Below are positions 26,029-34,838 of a stretch of 64,000 bases of DNA, piece by piece. The stretch is taken from assembly GCA_041658405.1 (NCBI GenBank), contig JBBAAG010000001.1:86522-150521 (forward strand), given 5' to 3'. The position numbers and the translations under genes were made by a program. The notes below the pieces were generated by a model that was given only the letters and a program-made list of their open reading frames with translations, made no database searches and was not told the origin of the DNA. Within the stretch, counting starts at the first letter, position 1. Every line of letters begins with the position of its first letter. Source of the stretch: Elusimicrobiota bacterium. Lineage in GTDB: Bacteria; Elusimicrobiota; UBA5214; JBBAAG01.

Positions 26029-27261
26029 TTATTTATATAACAGATACTTTTTGCGTATCTTCAAAAACTTTTGGTGTTCATCATTCCACCCGGCAACTAT
26101 TGTGTCTACCGGCACACGGGCAAGGAGTTGTTCACGGACGTTACTGTTGCCGCTTAGCCCGTCAAATGCAGGGATTAACTTAAAATTATCCGGGAAAAGT
26201 TTTATCATTGCATCCACCATATGTACCCCGAGCGTTACTGCCTGAACTTTTTCTCGGTCGGTAACTTTAATTTTTACGCCATAACACGTTTCGCCTTTGT
26301 ACTTATAAAATGACGCTGCATCAGGAACGAATTCTGTTGGCTCAAACGTAACTCCTGAAATATTCCGTGAGTTTAATTCTGCAGCATAGGTTGTTGAACT
26401 TATCCATGGCGCTCCGGTATATTCAAACGGCGCTTCCGTCCCGCGGCCTTCACTGACATTAGTCCCGCGGCCTTCAAATAACGCTACCCCTGGATACAAC
26501 AACGCGGCGGTAAGGCTTTTCATATTCGGTGACGGATTAATCCAGGGAACATTGGTGTTATCCAGCCACATCCCGCGGGTCCATCCAACCATTTTCACAA
26601 CCTGTATCTTACACCCGATTTTGAACTGTGTATTAAACAACAATGCAAGCTCACCTACGGTCATCCCATGCCGTACCGGCAAAGGGTAATGGGTAGCAAA
26701 ACCGCCCCAAAACTTTTTATCCAAAATATTTCCTTCAGTATAAACCCCGGTGATCGGGTTCGGGCGGTCAAGAACAATAACTTCTTTCCCATTTTCTTTT
26801 GCAGCTTCCATTGCGAGCGCAAGGGTGGTTATATACGTATAAAACCGTGTCCCGATGTCCTGTATGTCAAAAACTATAATATCAACATTCTCAAGCATTT
26901 CTTTCGTTGGTTTTTGAGTTTTCCCGTAAAGACTGTGGATCGTAAGGCCGGTTTTTTCGTCTACACTGGAGTTAATCTTTTCATCCTTATCCCCGCGGAT
27001 ACCGTGTTCCGGCGCAAATAATGCTGTTACTTTAATATCGGGTGCTGCGTATATAAGATCAATCACGCTTTGCCCGGTTTTGGTTTTTCCTGTATGGTTA
27101 GTGATTATACCCACACGTTTATTTTTGAGGATTTTGAACCCGGACTTCTGCAATACTTCATTACCCAGTAATACTTCCGCTGATACTTTTGGTACTGATG
27201 ACATAAGATACACTCCTGTTATTAATATAAGACTGCCTGCGTGCCATAGATTTGGTTTCAT
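26029..27261 (-). CDS. secreted DUF1343 protein, NamZ-like exo-beta-N-acetylmuramidase
   Basis: 410 residues with a signal peptide (about 1-28). DUF1343 motifs in order: GIITNHTGKTKTG, LFAPEHGIRGD, IHSLYG, DIIVFDIQDIGTRFYTY, VLDRPNPI, PVRHGMTVGELA and RGTNVSEGRGTEAPFE. Characterised members (NamZ) remove terminal MurNAc from peptidoglycan fragments outside the cytoplasm, a step of wall recycling or scavenging. It lies tail to tail with the CBM9-DUF4091 gene and is monocistronic on the minus strand. Family assignment is strong; the activity is by homology. Confidence 0.85.
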   Translation of the reverse strand: MKPNLWHAGSLILITGVYLMSSVPKVSAEVLLGNEVLQKSGFKILKNKRVGIITNHTGKTKTGQSVIDLIYAAPDIKVTALFAPEHGIRGDKDEKINSSVDEKTGLTIHSLYGKTQKPTKEMLENVDIIVFDIQDIGTRFYTYITTLALAMEAAKENGKEVIVLDRPNPITGVYTEGNILDKKFWGGFATHYPLPVRHGMTVGELALLFNTQFKIGCKIQVVKMVGWTRGMWLDNTNVPWINPSPNMKSLTAALLYPGVALFEGRGTNVSEGRGTEAPFEYTGAPWISSTTYAAELNSRNISGVTFEPTEFVPDAASFYKYKGETCYGVKIKVTDREKVQAVTLGVHMVDAMIKLFPDNFKLIPAFDGLSGNSNVREQLLARVPVDTIVAGWNDEHQKFLKIRKKYLLYK

Positions 27262-27442
27262 TATCGCAAATATTTCCTTTCGATATACTTTTGTATCATA
27301 ATATGGTACTTATCTAGTTATTATATATTATTTGAGAAAACAATTATAACTTGAGGGGAAAGAAAAAACGCGGGGATCATTGAAAAAAACCGGATTATTT
27401 GTTAATAATATAGGTTATGTATGAAACAAGGGGGAGATTGAA

Positions 27443-28456
27443 ATGAAAAAAGTTATGGCAGTACTCGCAGTTATGATATTAGGTTTTACCGGTGTAGCAT
27501 ACGCCGGGATTACAGATGACGTGCAGACCGCTACAAACGATATTAAGACCGACTTTTCGTCGGTAAGTTCGTGGTTCGGCAGCCAGTTGAAACCCGGGCT
27601 TGAATTCAACGCATCAGGCGGGATGTACTTACCCGCAAACGTGTGCCATTTGCTGGGGTTTGAAATTGGCGCAATCGCGGGGCTTAATACGTTCAATATC
27701 GACCTCTCAGCATTTAAGAATTTAGCGATGAACGCATTTGATGCAAATAAATACGCGTTACCCGAAATGCTTGCATTGCCGCAGGTAATGGTCCACGCAA
27801 AGGTAGGGTTACCGTTTGATCTTGACCTCGGTGCAAAGTATGGTACCAGCGAAATCAGTATTGATGTTACAGGGACTAAGTTTGCGTTTAAGAACCAGGC
27901 AATGGGCGCTGAAGTGCGTAAAAAAATTATTGGCGGCGGGCTGGAAGGTATTATTTTGCCTGACATCTCAATTGGTGTGGGGATGGATATGTTAACCGGT
28001 TCACTCACAGCGGGGCAGGCGTATAATGTTACTAATACAGACACTTATTCGGGTTATAACTATACCCAGACGGTTAACGCTGCAACAACGTTATCTTCCG
28101 ACTGGGCAATCACGTCAATGAACGCAAAACTTATGGTTAGTAAGTACTTATTATTCGTAACACCATTTGCCGGTGCGGCGGCATACTACAATACTTCAAA
28201 GGTTAACACCAAAGTCAACACTAACGGCAGTATTACTTTAACCGAATATACGTCGGCTAGTACTTCAAGCAGTTCGGCCTTTACGATTGAAGGGCCGGGT
28301 AATCTTGAATCCACCGGTATGGACATCGGTTATTTTGGCGGGTTGGAATTTAGTATTTTAGTAGTAAAAATCAATGTCAGCGGCGAGTACCGTATGGGTG
28401 AAACACGGAATAAAGACCGTTACTGCGTGAACGCAGGATTACGGTTGGAATTCTAA
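27443..28456 (+). CDS. putative outer-membrane beta-barrel protein, unknown family
   Basis: 337 residues with a clear signal peptide ending VAYA (about residue 22). Many alternating polar/hydrophobic stretches, a Ser/Thr-rich low-complexity loop (about 240-275) and a C-terminus ending in Phe (GLRLEF) suggest a beta-barrel assembled by the BAM machinery. I do not recognise the family. Strong ribosome site (GGGGGAG). Convergent with the CsgG-like gene. The 181-base upstream gap is AT-rich, with no clear operator. Confidence 0.65.
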   Translation: MKKVMAVLAVMILGFTGVAYAGITDDVQTATNDIKTDFSSVSSWFGSQLKPGLEFNASGGMYLPANVCHLLGFEIGAIAGLNTFNIDLSAFKNLAMNAFDANKYALPEMLALPQVMVHAKVGLPFDLDLGAKYGTSEISIDVTGTKFAFKNQAMGAEVRKKIIGGGLEGIILPDISIGVGMDMLTGSLTAGQAYNVTNTDTYSGYNYTQTVNAATTLSSDWAITSMNAKLMVSKYLLFVTPFAGAAAYYNTSKVNTKVNTNGSITLTEYTSASTSSSSAFTIEGPGNLESTGMDIGYFGGLEFSILVVKINVSGEYRMGETRNKDRYCVNAGLRLEF

Positions 28457-28474
28457 GCTTTATACCAGAAATAC

Positions 28475-29443
28475 TTATTTCTTTTTCCAGGACGCTTCGT
28501 CCTTAACCTGAATAGTTTGTTTCGGTTCAGTCTTCACAATTTCACAAGTGGCAGATTTTTTTCCTACTTCCGTGACTTTAACTTCACCGATTGTGCTGTA
28601 TACTTTCTTGATTTCTTCACCCGTATCAGGGTCAGTCACAACTTTTGTTATACGGCGTATCATAAAAACCATGTCTTTCTTCACTCCAGAATCCAGGCCG
28701 GCATTGAGTGTAACAATATTTTCTTCGATATCCGCAACTTTTGCAAGCACTTCGTTAACCTCTTCGATTGCGCCGGTAGTAACATCAGTTGGTTGTTGAG
28801 GTTTTATCGTTCCATCCCCGCCTACCTGAGCGGTAAGTTTTGCAACAAAATCAGTTACTGCTGTGCGGGTAGCTTTACCGAGAATACTTTTATGGAAATC
28901 ATTACTCCCGAACGAAAAATGCGGGACGCCGGATAACCATACCGACAAACCTGTCTTAGTTTCTTTCCCCTGCCCGTCAATCGCGGTAAGGATCTCCGCG
29001 GTTTTTACGCTGACCACCCTGGCATCAATCGCGCATTGCGCAACGTTGTTCTGTACTCTCCCGACGTAGGGGATTGATATATCGTTGGATTCCACAGCGA
29101 ACTGTGTTATTCTCCCGACGATGATATAGTCAACACCAAGAATTTTTCCTAACTGCGCGGCAGTGTTTTCATTCACCGCGCCGGAAACGCCGAGTTGCTG
29201 TTCTGCCATAACTTTTTGTAGTTGTTCACGTTCAATCATAGAAAACTTGCCGCTTTTTACAAGGTCGGTTACCAGCATGTCCGACACGCCCTGCCCGACA
29301 TTCCAGTTACCCCACCAATGATCAATCGAACCTTCACTCAACGGCATAACGGCCATACGCGGTTTACTTCCCGCTGTGAATGCCGTTGTCCCCAAAGTAG
29401 CCAGTAATACTGTGCATGTAAATAACGCAATAAATTTCTTCAT
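28475..29443 (-). CDS. CsgG/HfaB-family protein
   Basis: 322 residues with a signal peptide (about 1-23). The CsgG domain (about 28-210) has RMAVMPLSEGS, SDMLVTDLVKSGKFSMIEREQLQKV and AAQLGKILGVDYIIVGRIT. The C-terminal 90 residues form a separate small beta domain that may match the flagellar-assembly T-type fold seen in other CsgG-domain proteins. Unlike CsgG itself there is no lipobox Cys, so it is likely periplasmic. Curli genes are absent, so a role in curli export is not supported. It follows the hydrolase gene by 4 bases. Confidence 0.82.
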   Translation of the reverse strand: MKKFIALFTCTVLLATLGTTAFTAGSKPRMAVMPLSEGSIDHWWGNWNVGQGVSDMLVTDLVKSGKFSMIEREQLQKVMAEQQLGVSGAVNENTAAQLGKILGVDYIIVGRITQFAVESNDISIPYVGRVQNNVAQCAIDARVVSVKTAEILTAIDGQGKETKTGLSVWLSGVPHFSFGSNDFHKSILGKATRTAVTDFVAKLTAQVGGDGTIKPQQPTDVTTGAIEEVNEVLAKVADIEENIVTLNAGLDSGVKKDMVFMIRRITKVVTDPDTGEEIKKVYSTIGEVKVTEVGKKSATCEIVKTEPKQTIQVKDEASWKKK

Positions 29444-29447
29444 TTCT

Positions 29448-30236
29448 TTATAACCCCCTTAAAACTTTCTTTATCCATTTTTCTGTTATACCATAAACTT
29501 TATCTTCTAATTGCGGTGAACTATATGTATGATCCGCTCCTGCAATAACTTTCATCTCAAACAGGTTGCCGTTATGTTTAAAATGTCGGGCATACATCCC
29601 AGCGTGGGTTAGCGGTATACTTTTATCATTATCCCCGTGCACAACCAGTACAGGACTGGTGTAGGCGGGCATTGTATGTATTGCAGGAAATTGATAAATA
29701 TCGTCAATAAAGGGTTTCGTAAGAGCATTCCCAGCTCGAAGGTGGTACCCTTTCCGGCGGATATCTTCTGTTACCTGTGGTGTACGTGTAAGTATAAATT
29801 TTGGGTCAGCTACGGCAGACCATAACACCGCGTACTTAACTATTTCTGGTAACTTATTTGCAGTCATAAACGTAACGAACCCGCCAAGGCTTAATCCCAT
29901 AATACCGATACGGTTTGTATCAACCCCGGACAGGGTTTTTAAAAAGTTAATCCCCTCAACAGCATCTGTTATCTCGCCAGTTATTGTCATATCCTTAAAA
30001 TCGCCTTCACTATCCCCTGAGCAACGAAAGTCAATCCTTAATACCGCAACGCCCTGTTTTGCTAACCGCCGCGCAAATTTGGTGAATAACATATGAGCTT
30101 CTGACTTGTTCCCGGTAAAACCATGGCACATAAGTATTGCCGGAACTTTTGAGGGACGCGATTTTTTTCTTTCAGGATAGTGCCAGATACCATAAACGTA
30201 CTGCCCGTGAACTTTGTATTTAACAAATGTTTCCAT
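29448..30236 (-). CDS. alpha/beta hydrolase (esterase/peptidase-like)
   Basis: 262 residues, cytoplasmic. The alpha/beta hydrolase core has the oxyanion segment MCHGFTGNK, a nucleophile elbow GLSLGGF with Ser near residue 118, an acid in VHGDNDKSIP and the catalytic His in AGADHTYSS. Resembles acyl-CoA-type or S9-like small hydrolases; substrate unknown. First gene of a two-gene minus operon with the CsgG-like gene. Confidence 0.85.
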   Translation of the reverse strand: METFVKYKVHGQYVYGIWHYPERKKSRPSKVPAILMCHGFTGNKSEAHMLFTKFARRLAKQGVAVLRIDFRCSGDSEGDFKDMTITGEITDAVEGINFLKTLSGVDTNRIGIMGLSLGGFVTFMTANKLPEIVKYAVLWSAVADPKFILTRTPQVTEDIRRKGYHLRAGNALTKPFIDDIYQFPAIHTMPAYTSPVLVVHGDNDKSIPLTHAGMYARHFKHNGNLFEMKVIAGADHTYSSPQLEDKVYGITEKWIKKVLRGL

Positions 30237-30292
30237 AGATCAATCAACTCCTTTAATAATCGAACATTTTAACATATTACAAAATAATATTG

Positions 30293-30301
30293 TGATATAA
30301 T
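30293..30301 (+). promoter_or_regulatory. extended -10 promoter of the sorting-domain/PorV genes
   Basis: TGATATAAT, an extended -10 (TGnTATAAT), lies 43 bases before the ATG at 30345. No good -35 at the right distance, which an extended -10 can tolerate. Confidence 0.45.
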
Positions 30302-30344
30302 ATTCATTAACTAAACTAACTAGGCAGTTATGGAAGGAGTTATG

Positions 30345-31040
30345 ATGAATTTTTTTGTGCGATTGGCACTGATAGTATTAACATCCTTTTTTGTGTATGT
30401 ACCGTCAGCAGGAACGCTGCATGCGCTAATGTTGTCTACCACTGTACAGGACACCAACCCGCCGGAAGCTATGTTCACATCAATTTATGATAATGATTAC
30501 ATCACAGCCATGCCTCTTCTCCGCGGGTATATCAAGGACGATGTTGCGGTTAGTGTTTCAAGTATAACATTTAAGATTGACGATGTGTTAACCCCGGGCG
30601 TTATTTATGACACTACAACATACATTTTTACATATCAGGTAAACATTGCGTTAACGGAAGGGGAGCATTACTTTTCAATAGAAGCATCCGATCTCGCGGG
30701 GAACATCAGCAGTAACGAAGTTTATTGTAAAGTCAGCGGAACTGACCTCGTTGTGGAAAACGTTTCTAATTTCCCTAATCCGTTTAATACCACCACAAAA
30801 TTCGCTGTCATGATAAGCAAACAAACCACAGAGGTTAAGGTTGAAATTTATACATTCACCGGAGAACCGGTCCGCTCATTAACCCTTTCCTCTCCGGGTA
30901 TAGGATACAATGAGCTTGAGTGGGATGGTAAGAATGAAGCGGGGAATGCCGTTGCGAGGGGTGTTTATTTTTATAACCTCACAGTAAAACCGTCAAGCGG
31001 TAACCCGGTTAATTACCTAAAAAAAATGGTTAAGAAATGA
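30345..31040 (+). CDS. secreted protein with FlgD/T9SS-like C-terminal sorting domain
   Basis: 231 residues from the ATG placed 5 bases after GGAAGGAG; ATGs at 30330 and 30342 are too close to or before that site. A signal peptide (about 1-25) is followed by an Ig-like domain with DPPEAMF-type entry (about 35-135) and a C-terminal domain starting NFPNPFN with FTGEPVRSL, ELEWDGKNEAGNAVARGVYFYNL and a Lys-rich end. That is the pattern of type A sorting domains recognised by type IX secretion, also called FlgD-like Ig domains. Beside a PorV/PorQ gene, a secretion cargo or surface adhesin role is plausible. Confidence 0.7.
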   Translation: MNFFVRLALIVLTSFFVYVPSAGTLHALMLSTTVQDTNPPEAMFTSIYDNDYITAMPLLRGYIKDDVAVSVSSITFKIDDVLTPGVIYDTTTYIFTYQVNIALTEGEHYFSIEASDLAGNISSNEVYCKVSGTDLVVENVSNFPNPFNTTTKFAVMISKQTTEVKVEIYTFTGEPVRSLTLSSPGIGYNELEWDGKNEAGNAVARGVYFYNLTVKPSSGNPVNYLKKMVKK

Positions 31041-31053
31041 TGGGAAATAATAT

Positions 31054-31986
31054 ATGAAAACAAAAATTATTTATACTGCAACCCTAACAGCCATATTATC
31101 ACTGTTCTCCGTGGTCTGTGTTTATGCCGGATCAAATGCCGGGGTTGGAACAGCATCATATTTACGGCTCATAAGCACCCCGAAAACGTCGGCAATGGGA
31201 CTCGCCGGGACAGGGTTGGTGAATGAACTGGAATCTATAATGTATAACCCCGCGGCAATTGCTACACTCAAACAAAACAGCGCGGAAGCTGTGCATATGG
31301 AATATCTTACACTAATCCAGCATGAAACTGTTATTGCCGGATATATACTCCCGTGGAAAGGCGTTATGGGTTTAGCTGTTAATAGTATTAACTTCGGAGA
31401 TATCGCTGTGACTGACACTGATGAATTATCAGGACGCGACATTCCCCTGGATGTAATGGTACCAACGGTCATTATTGGAACACTGAGTTATGCACAAAAA
31501 ATTTTCTTGCCATCTTTATCAGCAGGGGTAGCAGTAAAGTATGCGCAAGAAAAGTTCAGTACCGCTGATGAAACGGATATCGCAAATATAATCTCCGTGG
31601 ATGCCGGTATAATGTTTGAAGTGAACCAGTCATTAACTGCGGGTATGTGTTACCAGAACATAGCGGGTTCTTCCGGGAAATACGCGTTACCCGGTGTACT
31701 TAAACTCGGTGCGGGATACAAGTTGCTTGACAATGCATTGACAATCGCAGCGGATTTTGACTTACCCTCAGACGCTGCGGGTTTCTTTAGCATCGGCACG
31801 GAGTTTGCGTTAACCCCCAACATTGCGTTACGCGCAGGGTATAATACCGGTACAGCAGCGATTACCGGTGGAGGGATAACCGCAGGAATAGGCCTGACCT
31901 GGGAAAAATGGCAGTTAAACTATGCGTATGTACCTTATGGCGGGTTAGGATTGACTCACAGGGTTGGGCTAAAGTTTACGTGGTGA
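31054..31986 (+). CDS. PorV/PorQ-type outer-membrane beta-barrel (UPF0164-like)
   Basis: 310 residues with a signal peptide ending VYAG (about 25). The start of the mature protein, GTASYLRLISTPKTSAMGLAG followed by MYNPAAIA, is the N-terminal signature of the PorV/PorQ/UPF0164 barrel family; the protein ends in repeated beta strands and an aromatic Trp (LKFTW). In Bacteroidota PorV carries T9SS cargo at the outer membrane. It sits 13 bases after a gene for a protein with a T9SS-like sorting domain. No other T9SS core gene is in the window. Confidence 0.8.
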   Translation: MKTKIIYTATLTAILSLFSVVCVYAGSNAGVGTASYLRLISTPKTSAMGLAGTGLVNELESIMYNPAAIATLKQNSAEAVHMEYLTLIQHETVIAGYILPWKGVMGLAVNSINFGDIAVTDTDELSGRDIPLDVMVPTVIIGTLSYAQKIFLPSLSAGVAVKYAQEKFSTADETDIANIISVDAGIMFEVNQSLTAGMCYQNIAGSSGKYALPGVLKLGAGYKLLDNALTIAADFDLPSDAAGFFSIGTEFALTPNIALRAGYNTGTAAITGGGITAGIGLTWEKWQLNYAYVPYGGLGLTHRVGLKFTW

Positions 31987-31999
31987 TAAAATAAATAAG

Positions 32000-33475
32000 A
32001 TGAGATTATTTACAGGCCTCGTGTTTTTGTTATTGACTAACATAAGTATTGCAGCAGCGATTGATGAAAGGGTTAAAACAATGATTCCTGAGCTCTCAGA
32101 AATTATTGATAACGGGGAGTATACAAACGCGGAAAAGCTTATCACACAGTACATCCTGAAAACCGGGGACACAATTTTACCGGAAGACCGGGCACGTTTA
32201 TTATGGGAAAAAGAAAAACTTAAACGTATCCGTCTTGACTATACTTTATCTGCGGAAGATTTACAGAAAGCGCTAGCTAAGAAAATTAAGGATTTTAAAC
32301 CCGGCGAATTCAGGGAATGGGATGAATCACGGATGTTTGACAAACGTGTAATTGATGGTAAGACATGGTATATTAATCCCAGTGTCAGCAACCTGTTTTT
32401 CCGTTACCGCGATATCTATCCCCGCGCTATAGAATGGAAAGACCTCGGGAAAAAAGCGCAGGATTATCTTTCATTAGTGACAAGTATCACCGGTGAATAC
32501 GCAACTACAAAACAACCCCTGCTGGCTCAGACAACGTTTATACTGACCCTTGAAATACGAACGGATACCGCAGGGATGAAAAAAAACGAACTCCTGCGGT
32601 GCTGGTTACCTATACCGTTGAGTATCCCGCGGCAGATAAATATTACCATCCTGGAATCCACACCAACATATAAAAAACAAATTGCTACACCGGAATTCGC
32701 GTGTTTATACTTTGAACAACCCGTAACCGGTGATACAGCAGTATTTACCGTTAAGACAAAATATAACTCGTATGCGTATTATAATCCGGTGAATCCCGAA
32801 AAAGTTATTCCATATGAAAAAACTGATCCGGAGTATGTCAGTAATATTAAAACCAGGACACCGCATGAGGAACCGTCAGCAGAACTTATTGAACTTACGA
32901 AGTTTATTACTGCTAACGAAACTAATCCGTATCTAAAAGCAAAAATGATTTATGACTGGATTGCTGAAAATATTAAGTACAGTTTCGCAAATGAGTACTC
33001 CACTCTTGACAATCTTTCAAAGTATACTTATGAACATATGTACGGTGATTGCGGGCAGATAGGCATGTTGTTTATTACGTTGTGCAAACTTTCCGGTATA
33101 CCGGCGCGGTGGCAGTCAGGATGGACAATCATACCGGGAGAGGAAGGTATGCATGACTGGACAGAGATATATATTCCGCCTTATGGATGGCTCCCGGTTG
33201 ATCCGCATAGAGGAAGTTTTGAAATGCATTACGGCAGTTTTACTCTTGATCCCGAACAATGCAGAAAAGTCCGTGACTTTTTCTTTGGTAATATTGATCA
33301 GTACAGGTTTGTGATAAACAATAATCACAGTTATACGCTTATACCATCAAAAAAACACTTCCGTGCGGAAATCGTTGATTTCCAGCGGGGTGAACTTGAA
33401 ACCGTGGATACCGGCTTTTATTTTGATAAATTTAAGTGCACGGTAAAATCAGAAAATGTTTCTTATGCAAAGTAA
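32000..33475 (+). CDS. secreted transglutaminase-like protein
   Basis: 491 residues with a signal peptide (about 1-20). After an N-terminal helical and beta region, the C-terminal half holds a transglutaminase-like cysteine protease fold: Cys351 (YGDCGQIGMLF), His385 (MHDWTEIY) and Asp401 (LPVDP) form the triad. Bacterial members act as peptidases or in envelope protein processing rather than crosslinking. It overlaps the TolC gene by 20 bases, so it may belong to the efflux operon or end the preceding envelope group. Confidence 0.85.
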   Translation: MRLFTGLVFLLLTNISIAAAIDERVKTMIPELSEIIDNGEYTNAEKLITQYILKTGDTILPEDRARLLWEKEKLKRIRLDYTLSAEDLQKALAKKIKDFKPGEFREWDESRMFDKRVIDGKTWYINPSVSNLFFRYRDIYPRAIEWKDLGKKAQDYLSLVTSITGEYATTKQPLLAQTTFILTLEIRTDTAGMKKNELLRCWLPIPLSIPRQINITILESTPTYKKQIATPEFACLYFEQPVTGDTAVFTVKTKYNSYAYYNPVNPEKVIPYEKTDPEYVSNIKTRTPHEEPSAELIELTKFITANETNPYLKAKMIYDWIAENIKYSFANEYSTLDNLSKYTYEHMYGDCGQIGMLFITLCKLSGIPARWQSGWTIIPGEEGMHDWTEIYIPPYGWLPVDPHRGSFEMHYGSFTLDPEQCRKVRDFFFGNIDQYRFVINNNHSYTLIPSKKHFRAEIVDFQRGELETVDTGFYFDKFKCTVKSENVSYAK

Positions 33476-34817
33476 ACACGGAATAGCGGCAGTAACTTTC
33501 TTCGCGGTTCTCTATATTACAGTTTCCTCGCCAGTGCTTCTCTACAGCGCTGTTTATAATCTTGACTATATAAAGAAAGTTACTTTAGAGAATAACCGGG
33601 CGGTATTGTCCTCAAAAAAGAAAGTTGATACCGCAAAAAGTAAGGTACATGAAGCCGCAGCGGGATATCTGCCGGTAGTCTCAGCATTAGCTAAGTATCA
33701 GTATACATCATTAATTCCGGAGATGAACGTATCATTTCCTGTCACAATCCCAACCGGCCCTACAACAAGTATTACGAAAACTATTGATAATTCCATCAAA
33801 ATCGGTGATGACGACAACTGGATGCTTGGCGTGGCGGTACAGCAAAACATTTTTTCGTGGAACCGCGTGAGAAATGCGTATAGTGCTGCAAAAAATGCTG
33901 TTGTGACAACAGAGAGTGAATATATAAAAACATGTAACGACGCGGTGAATGACGCAGCTACTGCGTTTTATACCGCGCTATTTGCGAAGGAACTGGTGGA
34001 GACACACAGGGCATCACTTGACCGTGCGGAGGAACACCGTAAAACCGTGGAATCAAAATTTAATGCCGGAGCGGTATCCAAACTTGACCTTCTGCGTGCA
34101 AAGACACAGGTGGCTAATACTGAACCTCTTGTAGTGCAGGCGCAAAATATGTATGACACTTCACTGGTAAGGTTGAAACATTTAATGGCACTGGAACAAA
34201 ATACTGAGGTTATATTAAACGGTAAACTTGAATACGTGCCGGTTGAGATTATACTAAATGACTGTATTTCTTCAGCGCTAAAGACACGCAGTGAGCCCGC
34301 TATCGCAGCAACTGCTGTGGAAACCGCTAAGCTGAACACAAAAATTGTGGGTACAAAAAATAAACCTACCCTCTTTGGCCTTGCGGGATACCAGTACCAG
34401 TACCCGTTTTATTCTAAACTTGAATGGAAAGACAGCTGGTATGCCGGTTTAACGTTTAACTGGCAGATATTCACCGGTTTTGCTGTATCTAACGCAATAA
34501 CCCAGGGTAAACTCATTGAACAACAAGCTGAGATTGCGCAGGTGCAGGTACGTGATGGTATTATTGTGGAGATAACACAGTCGGTACTAAAACTTCATGA
34601 CGCGAAGGAACGTATTAAGTCGCAGGTGGAAAACGTAGCATTGGCGGAAGAAATGTTAAAAATCGCGAATATAAGTTTTTCAAATGGTTGCGTTACTAAT
34701 CAAGAAGTACTTGACGCGCAAATGGCATTGACGCTTGCCGGGACAAATTATCTTCAGGCAGTGTATGACTACACTCTCGCGAGGATTGCTCTGGATAAAG
34801 CAATGGGGAAATATTAA
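33456..34817 (+). CDS. TolC-family outer-membrane efflux protein
   Basis: 453 residues with a signal region (about 1-32; an internal ATG at 33465 is possible). Two OEP repeats of long coiled-coil helices: KKKVDTAKSKVHEAAAGYLP near the start and FNAGAVSKLDLLRAKTQV in the middle, then FSNGCVTNQEVLDAQMALTLA near the C-terminus. It forms the trimeric channel across the outer membrane. It opens a six-gene set (TolC, HlyD, two ATPases, two ABC-2 permeases) that makes a full tripartite exporter. Confidence 0.92.
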   Translation: MFLMQSKHGIAAVTFFAVLYITVSSPVLLYSAVYNLDYIKKVTLENNRAVLSSKKKVDTAKSKVHEAAAGYLPVVSALAKYQYTSLIPEMNVSFPVTIPTGPTTSITKTIDNSIKIGDDDNWMLGVAVQQNIFSWNRVRNAYSAAKNAVVTTESEYIKTCNDAVNDAATAFYTALFAKELVETHRASLDRAEEHRKTVESKFNAGAVSKLDLLRAKTQVANTEPLVVQAQNMYDTSLVRLKHLMALEQNTEVILNGKLEYVPVEIILNDCISSALKTRSEPAIAATAVETAKLNTKIVGTKNKPTLFGLAGYQYQYPFYSKLEWKDSWYAGLTFNWQIFTGFAVSNAITQGKLIEQQAEIAQVQVRDGIIVEITQSVLKLHDAKERIKSQVENVALAEEMLKIANISFSNGCVTNQEVLDAQMALTLAGTNYLQAVYDYTLARIALDKAMGKY

Positions 34818-34838
34818 GTAGCAGGAGGAATATAATAC

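Noticed and set aside
27415..28044. 209-codon antisense frame over the barrel gene
   Set aside because: No start signal, no domain; the plus-strand gene has a signal peptide and strong ribosome site.
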